This document shows positions 24,704 to 33,700 of a DNA stretch of 64,000 nt, piece after piece. Source of the stretch: Bacillus sp. 1780r2a1. Lineage in GTDB: Bacteria > Bacillota > Bacilli > Bacillales > Bacillaceae_H. Below the pieces are notes generated by a model that saw nothing but the letters and a program-made list of their open reading frames with translations, ran no database searches and was not told the origin of the DNA. A program made the position numbers and the translations under genes. Within the stretch, counting starts at the first letter, position 1. Each line of letters starts with the position of its first letter. The stretch is taken from assembly GCA_024134725.1 (NCBI GenBank), contig CP099863.1:1545501-1609500 (forward strand), written 5' to 3'.

Positions 24704-25732
24704 CTAATAAGAGTTACACAACTCTTCTTCAACAGCTTTCATAATCTGAAAGGCTCCATGTGATTTGTTTGAACAGATGACTGTAGTGACACCGTACTTA
24801 GGATAAAAAGCAGAGTGAAAGCTAACACCGGGGTCATATCCCATAACATGATACTTGAAAATAGTATCTTCCCTTTTCTCCATCCACACCCCATAACCAT
24901 AAAAACTATTTTCATTATTGGTTTCAGTATGAGGGGTAAGCAAACGCGTAGTATATTTCTTACTGAGTAGCTGATGATTTAAAAGAGAATTCCACAAGCG
25001 GTTCATGTCATAAACCGTTACAAACGCCCCGCCATCTGCACCTCCTTTAACAGGAAGGGAGTAAATGTTTGTTTTCCACTTGTCGTCAGGAAAGTCAATG
25101 TAGCCAAGTGCTGTATGATTTGGCAAAGCATCGAGTTCAAAATAGCCAGAGCTTGTCATATGTGCTTTATGTAGGATCTCTTTTTCTACGTATGTATGAA
25201 ATGAAAGCTGAGTTGTTTGCTCTATAATTAAGCCGAGTAGGATATAACCGGCATTATTATAATGAAACTGCTCTTCAACTTTATACTTCATCGGTTCATA
25301 TTGGAAAAAAGGAAGAAATTCTTCTAAGTTTCTTATTTTGTACATTGGGGTTTTTGTCCACAACTCTTCAAAATCATCCATTACTTCTTCATCAAAATAG
25401 TCAGGTATTCCAGCTGTATGCGTTAAAAGGTGATGAACAGTAATGATTTCATCAAAACGAGGAAAATTAATATCAAGGCAATCTTTTAATCTTGTTTCAA
25501 ACGAAAGGACGCCTGCTTCTACAAGCTGACAAATCGCAATAGCTGTAAAGAGCTTACAGCCAGATGCAATACCGTATCGCGTAGCAAGGCTATTTTTTAT
25601 TTGGTCAGCTCGATTGGCATAGCCGTAGCTACTTTCAGCTAGTATATGGTGTTCATCTTTAATAAGAATACTTCCAGAAAAGTTAACTTTCTTTTGGATA
25701 TCGCTAATAACGCTTAAAATATTCGTATTCAA
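24704..25732 (-). CDS. Beta-lactamase-family serine hydrolase
   Basis: A 342-residue class C beta-lactamase/DD-peptidase-like hydrolase. S-x-x-K is SGCK (ASGCKLFTA), the second motif is YNN (HYNNAGYILLG), and KGG (VKGGADGG) may be the third. No signal peptide is evident, so it may be a cytosolic esterase. Start: GGAGG is spaced 8 nt from TTG 25732; the upstream ATG 25750 would place that ribosome site inside the coding region. Confidence 0.78.
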   Translation of the reverse strand: MNTNILSVISDIQKKVNFSGSILIKDEHHILAESSYGYANRADQIKNSLATRYGIASGCKLFTAIAICQLVEAGVLSFETRLKDCLDINFPRFDEIITVHHLLTHTAGIPDYFDEEVMDDFEELWTKTPMYKIRNLEEFLPFFQYEPMKYKVEEQFHYNNAGYILLGLIIEQTTQLSFHTYVEKEILHKAHMTSSGYFELDALPNHTALGYIDFPDDKWKTNIYSLPVKGGADGGAFVTVYDMNRLWNSLLNHQLLSKKYTTRLLTPHTETNNENSFYGYGVWMEKREDTIFKYHVMGYDPGVSFHSAFYPKYGVTTVICSNKSHGAFQIMKAVEEELCNSY

Positions 25733-25859
25733 TGTAGTTCCCTCCGCCATCGTTCACATCTTTTGACATCATGTAATTCTTTCTTTATGTAGTTACATAT
25801 TGTGATTGGGATTTCCTGCTAGGTAGAGTAAGAAGAAGATTAAAGGTAAGTGAAGTATA

Positions 25860-25888
25860 AAAAAAACAGGTCCTGTTGATGGACCTGG
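25860..25888 (-). terminator. Intrinsic terminator of the MBL gene
   Basis: A 7-bp stem CAGGTCC/GGACCTG (25867-25873 with 25881-25887) is followed on the minus strand by seven Ts. Confidence 0.7.
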
Positions 25889-25901
25889 CTCTTGAAAGTA
25901 T

Positions 25902-26660
25902 TTAAAAGGAGTAAGTTTCACCATCTTCTGGAATGAGGAGCTTATCCGTTATTTCATGCTTAATGGCAAACTGCTTTAATTCAGCTCTTGATAGCGTCCA
26001 ATGATTTACGGCTTCCATATGAACGGAAATAATAGTTGCTTTAGGAGCAAACTGATGAACATGCAGGATGTCTTCTTTCCCCATTACAAGTGAGCCGCCT
26101 TCAAGGAATTGATTATCTCCACCATTTACAACAATAACGTCTGGCTGGTGGGCTGAGAGATTCTCTTTTACTCCTTCATACCAAACTGTATCACCTGCAA
26201 CGTACAGCGTTTTTTCATCTTCATGCTTAAAGACAATTCCACACACTTCCCCAGTTAGCTTAAGAATCTCACCGCGGCCATGTTCACCTTTTGTTTTAAT
26301 TAGCTGTATGCCTGCAAATTTTGTCTGTTCAGTTAACACTTCAATGTTTGTAAAACCAGCTTTTTTTACTTCAGCTTTATCCGCTTCATTTTGTACGAAT
26401 AACTTTATATCTTTGTCTAATAGTTCTTTAGCAGTCTCATCAAAATGATCTAAGTGCAGGTGAGTGAGAATCACTGCATCTACATTTAATAATTGTGTTA
26501 CAGGTACTGGTAGAGGCACAAGTGGATTAGGTTGATCTTGTCGTACAGAGTTTGGAAATGGAGGGTACGTACCTTGATCCGCTAACATAGGATCAATTAA
26601 AAAGGTTTTATTCGCATAGGTAAGAACAAGAGTTGCATTTCGAATTTGTTGGATATTCAT
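25902..26660 (-). CDS. MBL-fold metallohydrolase
   Basis: A 252-residue metallo-beta-lactamase fold protein with the zinc motif THLHLDHFDE and further ligands in GEHGRGE, AGDTVWYEG and SVHMEAVNH. It is close to the UlaG/YtkL-like branch of MBL proteins; the substrate is unknown. AAAGGAGC precedes the ATG. It is divergent from an Lrp-type regulator, which is the likely controller. Confidence 0.8.
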   Translation of the reverse strand: MNIQQIRNATLVLTYANKTFLIDPMLADQGTYPPFPNSVRQDQPNPLVPLPVPVTQLLNVDAVILTHLHLDHFDETAKELLDKDIKLFVQNEADKAEVKKAGFTNIEVLTEQTKFAGIQLIKTKGEHGRGEILKLTGEVCGIVFKHEDEKTLYVAGDTVWYEGVKENLSAHQPDVIVVNGGDNQFLEGGSLVMGKEDILHVHQFAPKATIISVHMEAVNHWTLSRAELKQFAIKHEITDKLLIPEDGETYSF

Positions 26661-26777
26661 GTTTTTAGCTCCTTTTCTTTAATTTACGTATAGTTTATAG
26701 TAAAAGTAACCCAATATTACATAGTGAAAATCAAGTGTTTTCACCGTTTTACTTGATTAATGAAAGGATTTGAAATT

Positions 26778-27191
26778 ATGTTAGACCAAACCGACTTGTC
26801 CATACTAAAAGAGCTATCCAAAAACAGTCGGATTACGATGAAAGAGCTGGGTGAAAAGGTACATTTAACTGGACAAGCAGCTGCATCGAGAGTCTTAAAG
26901 TTAGATGACGCTGGTATTATTGAGCAGTATACGATTAAAGTAAATCAGCAAAAGCTTGGCTATCATGTTCATGCAATGATCACTATTTATACAACCAGTC
27001 CTTATCATGAGCCTTATTTATCGTTTATTAACACGCAGCGTGACTACGTCGTTCACAACTATAAAATTAGCGGAGACGGCTGTTATCTATTAGAATGTAA
27101 TTTTCCTTCCAATCAAGAGCTGGACCAATTTTTAGAATCTTTAAACGGTCATGCTAACTATAAGCTGTCTATAATTATTAACAAAAGCTGA
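26778..27191 (+). CDS. Lrp/AsnC-family regulator
   Basis: A 137-residue protein with an N-terminal helix-turn-helix (LDQTDLSILKELSKNSRIT, then MKELGEKVHLTG) and a RAM-like ligand-binding domain. AAAGGA is spaced 9 nt from ATG 26778, preferred to ATG 26760. It is divergent from the MBL hydrolase with a shared gap of about 115 bp. Confidence 0.83.
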   Translation: MLDQTDLSILKELSKNSRITMKELGEKVHLTGQAAASRVLKLDDAGIIEQYTIKVNQQKLGYHVHAMITIYTTSPYHEPYLSFINTQRDYVVHNYKISGDGCYLLECNFPSNQELDQFLESLNGHANYKLSIIINKS

Positions 27192-27259
27192 CTAAAAAAA
27201 ATTGCGCTGAATAGTTTAATACAGAATGTAAAACTCAAATAATGCAGCAGGGAGATACG

Positions 27260-27727
27260 ATGAGAAAAGTTTCTTGGTTAAGCATAGGAGTGTTTTTAAT
27301 CTTTATCGTCACTGCGTGTATAGCTGAAGATTATGATGTGGGTCCACCTACGGCGCATCTCTACGCAGAAAATGCTTCGTCTGTAAGGTTAACAGAAGCG
27401 AATATTAGCTGGGCTTCATCAAGCGGAGATGTAAGTAAAACGGTAGATGATATTTGGGAGTTCGCCTTATCACAAAAGGACATTAACGCTTCTAGAAATG
27501 AAAAAGTATTTCTAGATTTTGAAGAAAACAAAGAAAACGGTGAAGATATTTGGACGAACCCAACTATAGCAGCTAATCTTTGGAAGGAAGAGCAAAAGGT
27601 TGAACTTAAAATGAATGAAAATCGAGAATTTGAAATGCCTAAAAGTACAGGTAGATATGTGTTGGAAGTTACCTTTACAACCTCAAGTGGTACTGCTCAA
27701 TACGTAGGAAGTATACTTGTTAAATAA
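27260..27727 (+). CDS. Hypothetical lipoprotein
   Basis: A 155-residue protein with a lipoprotein signal peptide: basic MRKVSW, hydrophobic stretch, lipobox IVTAC with the modified Cys near residue 17. The mature part looks like one beta-sandwich domain. No family is recognised. GGGAG precedes ATG 27260, and a terminator follows, so it is a single-gene unit. Confidence 0.65.
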   Translation: MRKVSWLSIGVFLIFIVTACIAEDYDVGPPTAHLYAENASSVRLTEANISWASSSGDVSKTVDDIWEFALSQKDINASRNEKVFLDFEENKENGEDIWTNPTIAANLWKEEQKVELKMNENREFEMPKSTGRYVLEVTFTTSSGTAQYVGSILVK

Positions 27728-27738
27728 TATGTTGAATG

Positions 27739-27768
27739 CAAAAACCTCACTTCCAAGTGAGGTTTTTT
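27739..27768 (+). terminator. Intrinsic terminator
   Basis: AAACCTCACTT/AAGTGAGGTTT stem with a very short loop and a run of Ts. Confidence 0.85.
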
Positions 27769-27821
27769 ATTAATGTAGACTGTTTTTCTGCAGATGCCAG
27801 TTTAATAAAATAATAGAAATT

Positions 27822-27849
27822 TAAAACCTTTTTTTTGTAGCGTCGTCTA
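27822..27849 (+). promoter_or_regulatory. ECF-type promoter, probably autoregulatory
   Basis: A -35-like TAAAACCTTT (27822 on) and a -10-like CGTCTA (27844-27849) are spaced about 16 bp apart, matching the AAC...CGTC pattern of Bacillus ECF sigma promoters. It sits directly before the ECF sigma gene. Confidence 0.55.
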
Positions 27850-27872
27850 ATAATGTGAAAGGAGAGAAAGAA

Positions 27873-28424
27873 GTGAAAGAATGGACTGCAGAATGGATTA
27901 AAGTAAATGATTATGACTTTGTCATAGATGAAATTATGGATTGTTATGGAGATGATATATTAAAGCTGGCGTATTCTTATGTACATAGTAAAGAGATTGC
28001 GGAGGATTTAGCTCAAGATATTTTTATTAAGTGTTATAAAAATCTTCACACATACAATGGTAAATCAAAGTTTAAAACATGGCTTTGGCGCATTGCTATC
28101 AATCATTGTAAAGATTTTTTGAAAAGTTGGTATAACAACAAAGTCATTATGACTGAAAATCAATATCCTACTTCTTACATAAATAGATCAGGGATAGAAG
28201 AAAAGGTTATTCAGAAGCAGGAAGACCAACAATTAATTTCAGCAATCATGCTGCTTCCGGTTAAGTACCGAGAGGTTATTTACCTATATTATTTTGAAGA
28301 GAACTCAATTAAAGAAATTGCACTGGTGACTGAAACCGGTACTAATACCGTTAAAACAAGGCTTAGACGTGCGAAAGCACTTTTAAAAAATGCACTGGAG
28401 GAGAAAAAATGGATAAGCGTTTAA
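27873..28424 (+). CDS. ECF-type RNA polymerase sigma factor
   Basis: A 183-residue sigma-70-family extracytoplasmic-function factor. Region 2 is seen in SYVHSKEIAEDLAQDIFIKCY and FKTWLWRIAINHCKDFLK, region 4 in LPVKYREVIYLYYFEE and TGTNTVKTRLRRAKALL. Start: AAAGGAG spaced 8 nt from GTG 27873. An ECF-type promoter lies just upstream. No classical anti-sigma gene follows; the next genes encode a PadR-like protein and a SEDS membrane protein. Confidence 0.85.
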   Translation: MKEWTAEWIKVNDYDFVIDEIMDCYGDDILKLAYSYVHSKEIAEDLAQDIFIKCYKNLHTYNGKSKFKTWLWRIAINHCKDFLKSWYNNKVIMTENQYPTSYINRSGIEEKVIQKQEDQQLISAIMLLPVKYREVIYLYYFEENSIKEIALVTETGTNTVKTRLRRAKALLKNALEEKKWISV

Positions 28425-28816
28425 AACAATTAAAACAAAAAGTAAATAAACAAGCGTTTAATAGCTTAAAGTTTACCTCTTTTCATAAGAGGAAAGTGAA
28501 AGAAGCCATTTTACGCCATCAGCATAGTGAAGGTGAAATTCTCGTAGCAATTATGCAATTGCTAGTAAGTGAACAAAATGGGTATGAGCTTTGCAGTTTA
28601 ATACGCAGCAGAGGAATTTTTCACTTTGAAAATAATGAAGGGGCTCTATACGTCTTATTACACGAATTAGAAAGTCGACGATTAATTGATACAAGATGGT
28701 CTACAGAAGAAATTAAGTATTATTACTTAAATCAACAAGGGAAGAAAGCGTTGAAAAAAGCAGAGAAGCGAATGCAATCCAAAAAGTTGAGCTTTCATGA
28801 AATTTTAGAGGGGTAA
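28409..28816 (+). CDS. PadR-like winged-helix protein with N-terminal extension
   Basis: A 135-residue protein. Residues 45-125 look like a PadR winged helix (ILVAIMQLLVSEQNGYELCS, ALYVLLHELESRRLI, YYYLNQQGKKALK). The first 40 residues are a very basic extension (RLKQLKQKVNKQAF) not usual for PadR. It overlaps the sigma gene by 16 bp. PadR proteins often pair with membrane proteins that carry an N-terminal HAAS/permease-prefix domain, as seen next. A role in controlling the sigma factor is possible but inferred. Confidence 0.7.
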   Translation: MDKRLKQLKQKVNKQAFNSLKFTSFHKRKVKEAILRHQHSEGEILVAIMQLLVSEQNGYELCSLIRSRGIFHFENNEGALYVLLHELESRRLIDTRWSTEEIKYYYLNQQGKKALKKAEKRMQSKKLSFHEILEG

Positions 28817-28820
28817 CGCT

Positions 28821-30086
28821 ATGATTAATCAGAGAAATACATTTTTACAAACGATAAAAGAACAAATTAAATCAAAAGAGGCTCAAGAATACGTAACAAA
28901 AGAACTTCAACATCATTTAAACGAGGCAAAAGATTATTGGAAACAAAAAGGCGTAGATTCAGATGAGGCAGAGCAAAAGGCCATCTTACATATGGGCAAC
29001 CCTATTGTATTAGGTCAAAAGCTGAATCAGATTCATCGACCTAAAATTGACTGGATTACAATTAGTTTATTAATTACGAGCCTTCTATTAGGTTTTCTAC
29101 CACTAGTTGCGATAGGCTACGCTCAAGTCAATTACTTTTTAGTGCATAAGTTATTGTTTATGGTCTTTGGCATAGCGCTTGCCATACTTTTGATGCTTAT
29201 TGATTATAGAAAGTTGATGAATAAGGGGCTGGGATTTTATTTAGTGGGCTGTTTTTTAATTTTATATATTATTTATAGATCTGACTCAGGGGTATTTTCT
29301 CTTACTGTAAAAGTAGGACCGCTCACAATTGAAAGCCTAATGGCTCTGCCGTTTTTCTATTTAACTTGGGCGTCTTTTTTTCAAAGTCGGCAATTTAAAA
29401 TTTGGCAATTTATGATTTTATTCACTATAAGCGCTATTTTGTTTAGCATGACGGCGAGCGCAACCGCATTCTTTATTTATGGTGTGATGACCTTTTCTAT
29501 GATTTGGTGGAGCAAGTTTAATAAAATAAAAATCATGTTAGTATTAGGTAGCTTTTTTATGATGATTTTTATTTATATAGGAGTTTCTCTACAGCAAATG
29601 AAGGCTTATCAAATCGAAAGCCTATTAGCATTTCTTAATCCTTATGAATTCGTTACCGGAAATTCTCTAAGGTTTCAAATCCCACAGGTTCATGAAATGA
29701 TAAAAAGCTCTGGTTGGTTTGGAACAAAAGAAACAACTGCGTTTATTCCAGAAGCTCACACGAATTTTGTTTTTCTTAGTTTTATTTATCATTACGGCTG
29801 GCTATTAGCTCTTATTCTGTTAGGAATTCTTAGTCTCTTGGTGATTCGGATTGTACAAGTAACGGGTAAAATAAACAATTCGTATAGTAAACTGCTATTA
29901 GTTGGAGCTGTAAGTGTATATGCAACGCAACTGATTGCAAACGTTGGAATGCTGGTTGGCTTTTTCCCATTAACAAGCATGCCAATGCCGTTTATTAGCT
30001 ATGGTTTGATGCCCATTGCTCTTAATTCCTTTTTTATTGGAATGGTGTTGAGCGTATATAGACGAAAAGACACAGCAATGAACTAA
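28821..30086 (+). CDS. FtsW/RodA/SpoVE-family (SEDS) membrane protein with HAAS-like N-terminus
   Basis: A 421-residue protein. Residues 1-75 form a soluble alpha-helical segment of the HAAS/permease-prefix kind (EAQEYVTKELQHHLNEAK, GVDSDEAEQKAILHMGNP). About ten membrane helices follow, with SEDS features including AHTNFVFLSFIYHYGW and TSMPMPFISYG near the C-terminus. SEDS proteins polymerise peptidoglycan glycan strands or flip lipid II. Linked to an ECF sigma, it may be a stress-induced wall polymerase. Confidence 0.8.
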   Translation: MINQRNTFLQTIKEQIKSKEAQEYVTKELQHHLNEAKDYWKQKGVDSDEAEQKAILHMGNPIVLGQKLNQIHRPKIDWITISLLITSLLLGFLPLVAIGYAQVNYFLVHKLLFMVFGIALAILLMLIDYRKLMNKGLGFYLVGCFLILYIIYRSDSGVFSLTVKVGPLTIESLMALPFFYLTWASFFQSRQFKIWQFMILFTISAILFSMTASATAFFIYGVMTFSMIWWSKFNKIKIMLVLGSFFMMIFIYIGVSLQQMKAYQIESLLAFLNPYEFVTGNSLRFQIPQVHEMIKSSGWFGTKETTAFIPEAHTNFVFLSFIYHYGWLLALILLGILSLLVIRIVQVTGKINNSYSKLLLVGAVSVYATQLIANVGMLVGFFPLTSMPMPFISYGLMPIALNSFFIGMVLSVYRRKDTAMN

Positions 30087-30226
30087 AGACAAAGAGCTTC
30101 TCTTTTCTCTTTTCTACTTTACATAATAAGACTATACGCAACTATAAAGGTTATCCAATATATGGACATAATAGAGGCTCTAAATTAAAATTAACACTAG
30201 CAAATCTAGTTACAAGGGGAATAGAT

Positions 30227-30724
30227 ATGGCACATACATATAAAATTGAAAAAGCAGTGCTCAGTGATGTAAAGGGGATCATTTCACTGAGAGTTGAACT
30301 GTTAAAAGAAGTGAACGAGATTAAAACACAGGAAGAAGAAAAGACAGTGATGGAAGCAACAGAAAGTTACCTAAAAGAAGCAATGGAAAAAGGGGAGTTT
30401 GTCTCGTTTGTTGCCAAAAATGGAGAAGAGATCGTTAGCGTGAGTGGCTTATCTTTTTTTACGAGACCACCTTATTTAGAAAATTTGAAAGGCAAGGAAG
30501 CTTATCTCTTAAATATGTATACACTTCCTTCTCATCGGAAGCAAGGATTGGCGCGAAGAATCCTTCAAGAATGCATGAAAGAGTGTCAAAAACGCGAAGT
30601 GAAAAGAGTGTGGCTACATGCTTCACAAGCGGGAGAGGCGCTGTATAAAAGTGTAGGATTTCAGTTTAAAGGTAGTGAAATGGAGTTGTTTTTGGATGAG
30701 AGTGAGGGGATGATAAATAAGTAA
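30227..30724 (+). CDS. GNAT-family N-acetyltransferase
   Basis: A 165-residue acetyltransferase with the acetyl-CoA motif A region LNMYTLPSHRKQGLARRIL and the usual C-terminal LYKSVGFQ. The substrate is unknown. AAGGGG precedes the ATG. It is convergent with arsI across a perfect-stem terminator. Confidence 0.83.
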   Translation: MAHTYKIEKAVLSDVKGIISLRVELLKEVNEIKTQEEEKTVMEATESYLKEAMEKGEFVSFVAKNGEEIVSVSGLSFFTRPPYLENLKGKEAYLLNMYTLPSHRKQGLARRILQECMKECQKREVKRVWLHASQAGEALYKSVGFQFKGSEMELFLDESEGMINK

Positions 30725-30754
30725 GCAGCAAGGAGTATGTAGCTCCTTGCTGCT
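30724..30754. terminator. Bidirectional hairpin terminator
   Basis: A 12-bp perfect stem (30724-30735 with 30743-30754) between the acetyltransferase and arsI stops; T-tails are weak. Confidence 0.65.
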
Positions 30755-30761
30755 TGGCTGT

Positions 30762-31175
30762 TTAAGAGCTACAAGCGCAGCCAGTAGTATCTGCAGCAGG
30801 AAAAGTAGCTTGATTATCTTTTGTATAGAAAAACTCCCATTCGTTGCCATCAGGGTCTGTTACCCAAAACTTATCCTGTAGGGCATAGCAGCAGTTTGTA
30901 TCCATTTCCTCACGAGCAAAAAAACCTTCTTTTTCTAAGCGGACTTTATGTTCATGGATTTCGTTAGCAGCTTCTACTTGAAATCCAAAGTGATTTATTT
31001 GGTTTCCTTTTACTTCATCCCGTACGTTTAGCGTGAAATTTAGCCCAGGTTGATTTAATAAAAACTTCGCATAATCTACTTTTACTTTCACAGGCTTAAC
31101 TCCAAAAAGCTTTTCATAAAAAACGACTGATTTGTCTAGATTTGTGACGTTTACCCCTACGTGAACATATTTCAT
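30762..31175 (-). CDS. arsI: ArsI-type VOC metalloenzyme (C-As lyase)
   Basis: A 137-residue VOC-fold protein of the ArsI/CadI family. The vicinal cysteine pair for trivalent organoarsenic is present (TNCCYA, C97-C98 region), as are candidate Fe(II) ligands H5 (YVHVGV), a mid-protein His (INHFGF) and a late Glu (EWEFFY). ArsI cleaves the C-As bond of trivalent organoarsenicals. The C-terminus carries two extra Cys (GCACSS). It lies downstream of an ArsR gene on the minus strand. Confidence 0.85.
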   Translation of the reverse strand: MKYVHVGVNVTNLDKSVVFYEKLFGVKPVKVKVDYAKFLLNQPGLNFTLNVRDEVKGNQINHFGFQVEAANEIHEHKVRLEKEGFFAREEMDTNCCYALQDKFWVTDPDGNEWEFFYTKDNQATFPAADTTGCACSS

Positions 31176-31224
31176 AAAATATTCCCCCTAAGAAATTTTT
31201 TGAGTTTTTAGCAGAACTAATAGT

Positions 31225-31527
31225 TTAAGATGAGCAAGAGCTTTCTTTACGGAATAAACAGCAGAGCTCATCCGATAAAAGATGATTTACTTCTTCATCG
31301 TTTAATGCGTAATAGCTCCATGTGCCTTTTGTTTCTTTCGTAATTAGATTAGCGTCTAGAAGAATCTTTAAGTGATAAGACAGCTTAGACTGAGGTATAC
31401 CAAAAAAATCCGTTAAATCACATACGCAGGTTTGACCGCGCTGACAAAGCTCATGCATAATTTCTAATCGTCGTTCATCAGCAAGTGCCTTAAATTTTTG
31501 TTCATATTGTTTGAATGAATGTGTCAT
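31225..31527 (-). CDS. arsR: ArsR-family arsenic-responsive repressor 1
   Basis: A 100-residue ArsR/SmtB winged-helix repressor. The metal-site sequence TCVCDL lies in the DNA-reading helix region and further Cys occur at the end (ELCCLF, SSCSS). AAGGAGC precedes the ATG. An AATCAA...TTGATT operator (31540-31560) lies directly upstream. It is followed by arsI, so it probably controls organoarsenic detoxification. Confidence 0.85.
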   Translation of the reverse strand: MTHSFKQYEQKFKALADERRLEIMHELCQRGQTCVCDLTDFFGIPQSKLSYHLKILLDANLITKETKGTWSYYALNDEEVNHLLSDELCCLFRKESSCSS

Positions 31528-31539
31528 AATAACGCTCCT

Positions 31540-31560
31540 TAATCAATTTTTTTTGATTTA
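31540..31560. promoter_or_regulatory. ArsR-type operator (copy 1)
   Basis: TAATCAATTTTTTTTGATTTA carries inverted AATCAA/TTGATT half-sites, the usual layout of Bacillus ArsR boxes. Confidence 0.6.
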
Positions 31561-31755
31561 TTGTGTAAATGCAAGGTAGGCTTTTTCAAAGTTAGAATAA
31601 GTTGTTTTGCCTCTAAGAAGTGGATCATAGTTGAAGAATCGTTTAAATATAAGCTCTTTAGCTTCATGTGCTTTCATCGTTTGAGTGTTCATAACTAGTT
31701 GAAAATAAGAAATAAAGTACTCTACTGAAAGGTTTCCAGAATTGTTTACTCTCAC
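31558..31755 (-). CDS. Hypothetical small protein between two ArsR operators
   Basis: A possible 65-residue protein starting at GTG 31755 behind GAAGGTGATG; an ATG at 31830 would give 90 residues but lacks a ribosome site. It is not recognised (ends KTTYSNFEKAYLAFTQ). Its stop codon lies in the proximal operator and it is preceded by the distal operator (31837-31860), so it could be the first gene of an arsR1-arsI transcript. Weak support. Confidence 0.35.
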   Translation of the reverse strand: MRVNNSGNLSVEYFISYFQLVMNTQTMKAHEAKELIFKRFFNYDPLLRGKTTYSNFEKAYLAFTQ

Positions 31756-31836
31756 TTGTTCATCACCTTCACTTTCTTCATCAAATTTTCTTGATGAATT
31801 AAGCATAAATGGAAATTTCAGATAAATCAAGTTGTT

Positions 31837-31860
31837 TAATCAAATTTTTTTGATTTATTA
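31837..31860. promoter_or_regulatory. ArsR-type operator (copy 2)
   Basis: TAATCAAA and TTTGATTTATTA form the same inverted half-site arrangement as the copy at 31540, 300 bp away. Confidence 0.55.
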
Positions 31861-31921
31861 AGATTAGCTTATGCCTCAAGACGTTCATACTTTTTTCTTT
31901 ACCGCTTATACTAAAAAAGTC

Positions 31922-31950
31922 TTGAAAATTATTTCAAACAATATTATAGT
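31922..31950 (+). promoter_or_regulatory. Sigma-A promoter of the arsRBC operon
   Basis: TTGAAA (31922-31927), 17-bp spacer, TATAGT (31945-31950). Confidence 0.65.
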
Positions 31951-31960
31951 TTATATAAAC

Positions 31961-31981
31961 ATATAAGCAAATTATTATATA
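31961..31981 (+). promoter_or_regulatory. Putative ArsR2 operator, arsRBC promoter
   Basis: A 21-bp stretch beginning ATATAAG matches 18 of 21 positions with 34169-34189 before arsD. It lies just downstream of the -10 box. Confidence 0.5.
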
Positions 31982-32011
31982 TTAATTCACTTTTGTATGG
32001 GAGGTGTCACG

Positions 32012-32362
32012 ATGGAAACTAAAACGGTCGTTGAAATGGAAAAAGCGGCTCAAATTCTAAAGCTGCTCGGTGATAAAACGAGATTATCTATGATGAAGCT
32101 GATGGAACATAGTGAGTGCTGTGTATGTGAATTCGTTGATATTTATGGTGCAAGTCAGCCTGCAATCAGTCAGCATCTCCGCAAGCTAAGAGATGTAGGG
32201 CTAGTAAGAGAAAGACGAAAAGGACAATGGATCTTTTATTCGCTTAATAAAGAAAGCGAGAATTATCATTTTATAATTAGTATACTTGCGTCGATACCAA
32301 GCCAAGATCAACGCTTAAAAGAGTTAGAAGAAAAAGGGCTTCGTATTAATTGTTGTGAGTAA
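32012..32362 (+). CDS. arsR: ArsR-family arsenic-responsive repressor 2
   Basis: A 116-residue ArsR repressor with the arsenite-binding ECCVCEF motif and SQPAISQHLRKLRDVGLV in the recognition helix. The C-terminus has NCCE. GGGAGGTG lies 6 nt before ATG 32012, so that start is preferred to the in-frame codon at 31997. It leads arsR-arsB-arsC. It is only distantly similar to ArsR1 (31225), and its promoter lacks the AATCAA/TTGATT box. Confidence 0.87.
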   Translation: METKTVVEMEKAAQILKLLGDKTRLSMMKLMEHSECCVCEFVDIYGASQPAISQHLRKLRDVGLVRERRKGQWIFYSLNKESENYHFIISILASIPSQDQRLKELEEKGLRINCCE

Positions 32363-32377
32363 TTGGAGGGTTAAAAT

Positions 32378-33676
32378 TTGACATCAGTTGTTTTAGCATC
32401 ACTGATCTTTTTGGTGACTTTAGTGTTTGTTATCTGGCAGCCAAAGAATTTATCGATTGGCTGGTCGGCGATGGGGGGAGCAGTTATTGCCCTTCTAGTT
32501 GGCGTTGTTAACTTTGGTGACGTTTGGGACGTAACGCAAATTGTTTGGAACGCTACGTTAACGTTTATTGCTATTATTATTATCTCATTAATTTTAGATG
32601 AAATTGGCTTTTTTGAATGGGCAGCCCTTCACATGGCGCGTGCTGCTGGTGGAAATGGTATTCGTATGTTTGTGTACGTTTCCTTACTTGGCGCGTTAGT
32701 TGCTGCATTTTTTGCAAATGACGGTGCGGCGCTTATTTTAACGCCGATTGTACTTGCAATGGTTCGAGCATTAAAACTCGATGAAAAGATGGTATTTCCG
32801 TTTATTATTGCAAGTGGATTTATAGCTGATACAACATCGTTACCGCTTGTGGTAAGTAACTTAGTAAACATCGTGTCTGCTGACTTTTTCGGTATTACGT
32901 TCTCGGAATATGCGTCTCGCATGATTATTCCAAATTTCTTTGCACTGTTTGCGAGTATTTTAGTACTGTATTTATATTTCCGAAAAAGCATTCCAAAACG
33001 CTATGATGTAACGCATTTGCAGGAGCCAGTAGCAGCGATTAAAGACCAAAAAATGTTCCGTTTATCTTGGTTTGTCTTAGCGCTGCTTCTAGTCGGTTAC
33101 TTTGTAGGAGAGTTTATAGGCGTGCCTGTTTCTATTATTGCAGGTATCATTGCCGTATTCTTCTTGCTTATGGCAAGAACAAGTCCTGCAGTTCAAACAA
33201 AAACTGTATTAAAAGGTGCACCTTGGGCAATTGTCTTCTTCTCAATTGGTATGTACGTAGTTGTGTATGGTCTTCGTAATGCGGGGCTTACTGAAGTGTT
33301 AGCAAACGTTATTCAAGCAGTTGCCGACCAAGGGTTGTTTGCGGCAACAATCGGTATGGGCTTTATTGCAGCGATTCTATCATCCATTATGAATAATATG
33401 CCGACTGTCATGATTGACGCATTAGCTATTGATGCCACTGCGACATCTGGAACCATTCGAGAAGCACTTATTTATGCCAATGTTATTGGATCTGATTTAG
33501 GTCCAAAGATTACCCCAATTGGTTCTTTAGCTACTTTATTATGGCTTCACGTTCTTTCAACAAAAGGTGTGAAAATTTCTTGGGGTACGTATTTTAAAAC
33601 AGGTATTATCTTAACCATCCCAACATTGTTTATTACGCTTGTTGGTTTATATATTTGGTTACTCATACTTTCATAA
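32378..33676 (+). CDS. arsB: ArsB arsenite efflux pump
   Basis: A 432-residue ArsB-family permease with about 12 helices. Typical stretches include [41 protein letters not shown] and [19 protein letters not shown]. It extrudes arsenite and antimonite, alone or energised by ArsA (34602). The start is a TTG with GGAGGG spaced 7 nt. It directly follows arsR. Confidence 0.92.
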   Translation: MTSVVLASLIFLVTLVFVIWQPKNLSIGWSAMGGAVIALLVGVVNFGDVWDVTQIVWNATLTFIAIIIISLILDEIGFFEWAALHMARAAGGNGIRMFVYVSLLGALVAAFFANDGAALILTPIVLAMVRALKLDEKMVFPFIIASGFIADTTSLPLVVSNLVNIVSADFFGITFSEYASRMIIPNFFALFASILVLYLYFRKSIPKRYDVTHLQEPVAAIKDQKMFRLSWFVLALLLVGYFVGEFIGVPVSIIAGIIAVFFLLMARTSPAVQTKTVLKGAPWAIVFFSIGMYVVVYGLRNAGLTEVLANVIQAVADQGLFAATIGMGFIAAILSSIMNNMPTVMIDALAIDATATSGTIREALIYANVIGSDLGPKITPIGSLATLLWLHVLSTKGVKISWGTYFKTGIILTIPTLFITLVGLYIWLLILS

Positions 33677-33700
33677 CAGACAAAAAAGGAGATGCTACAC

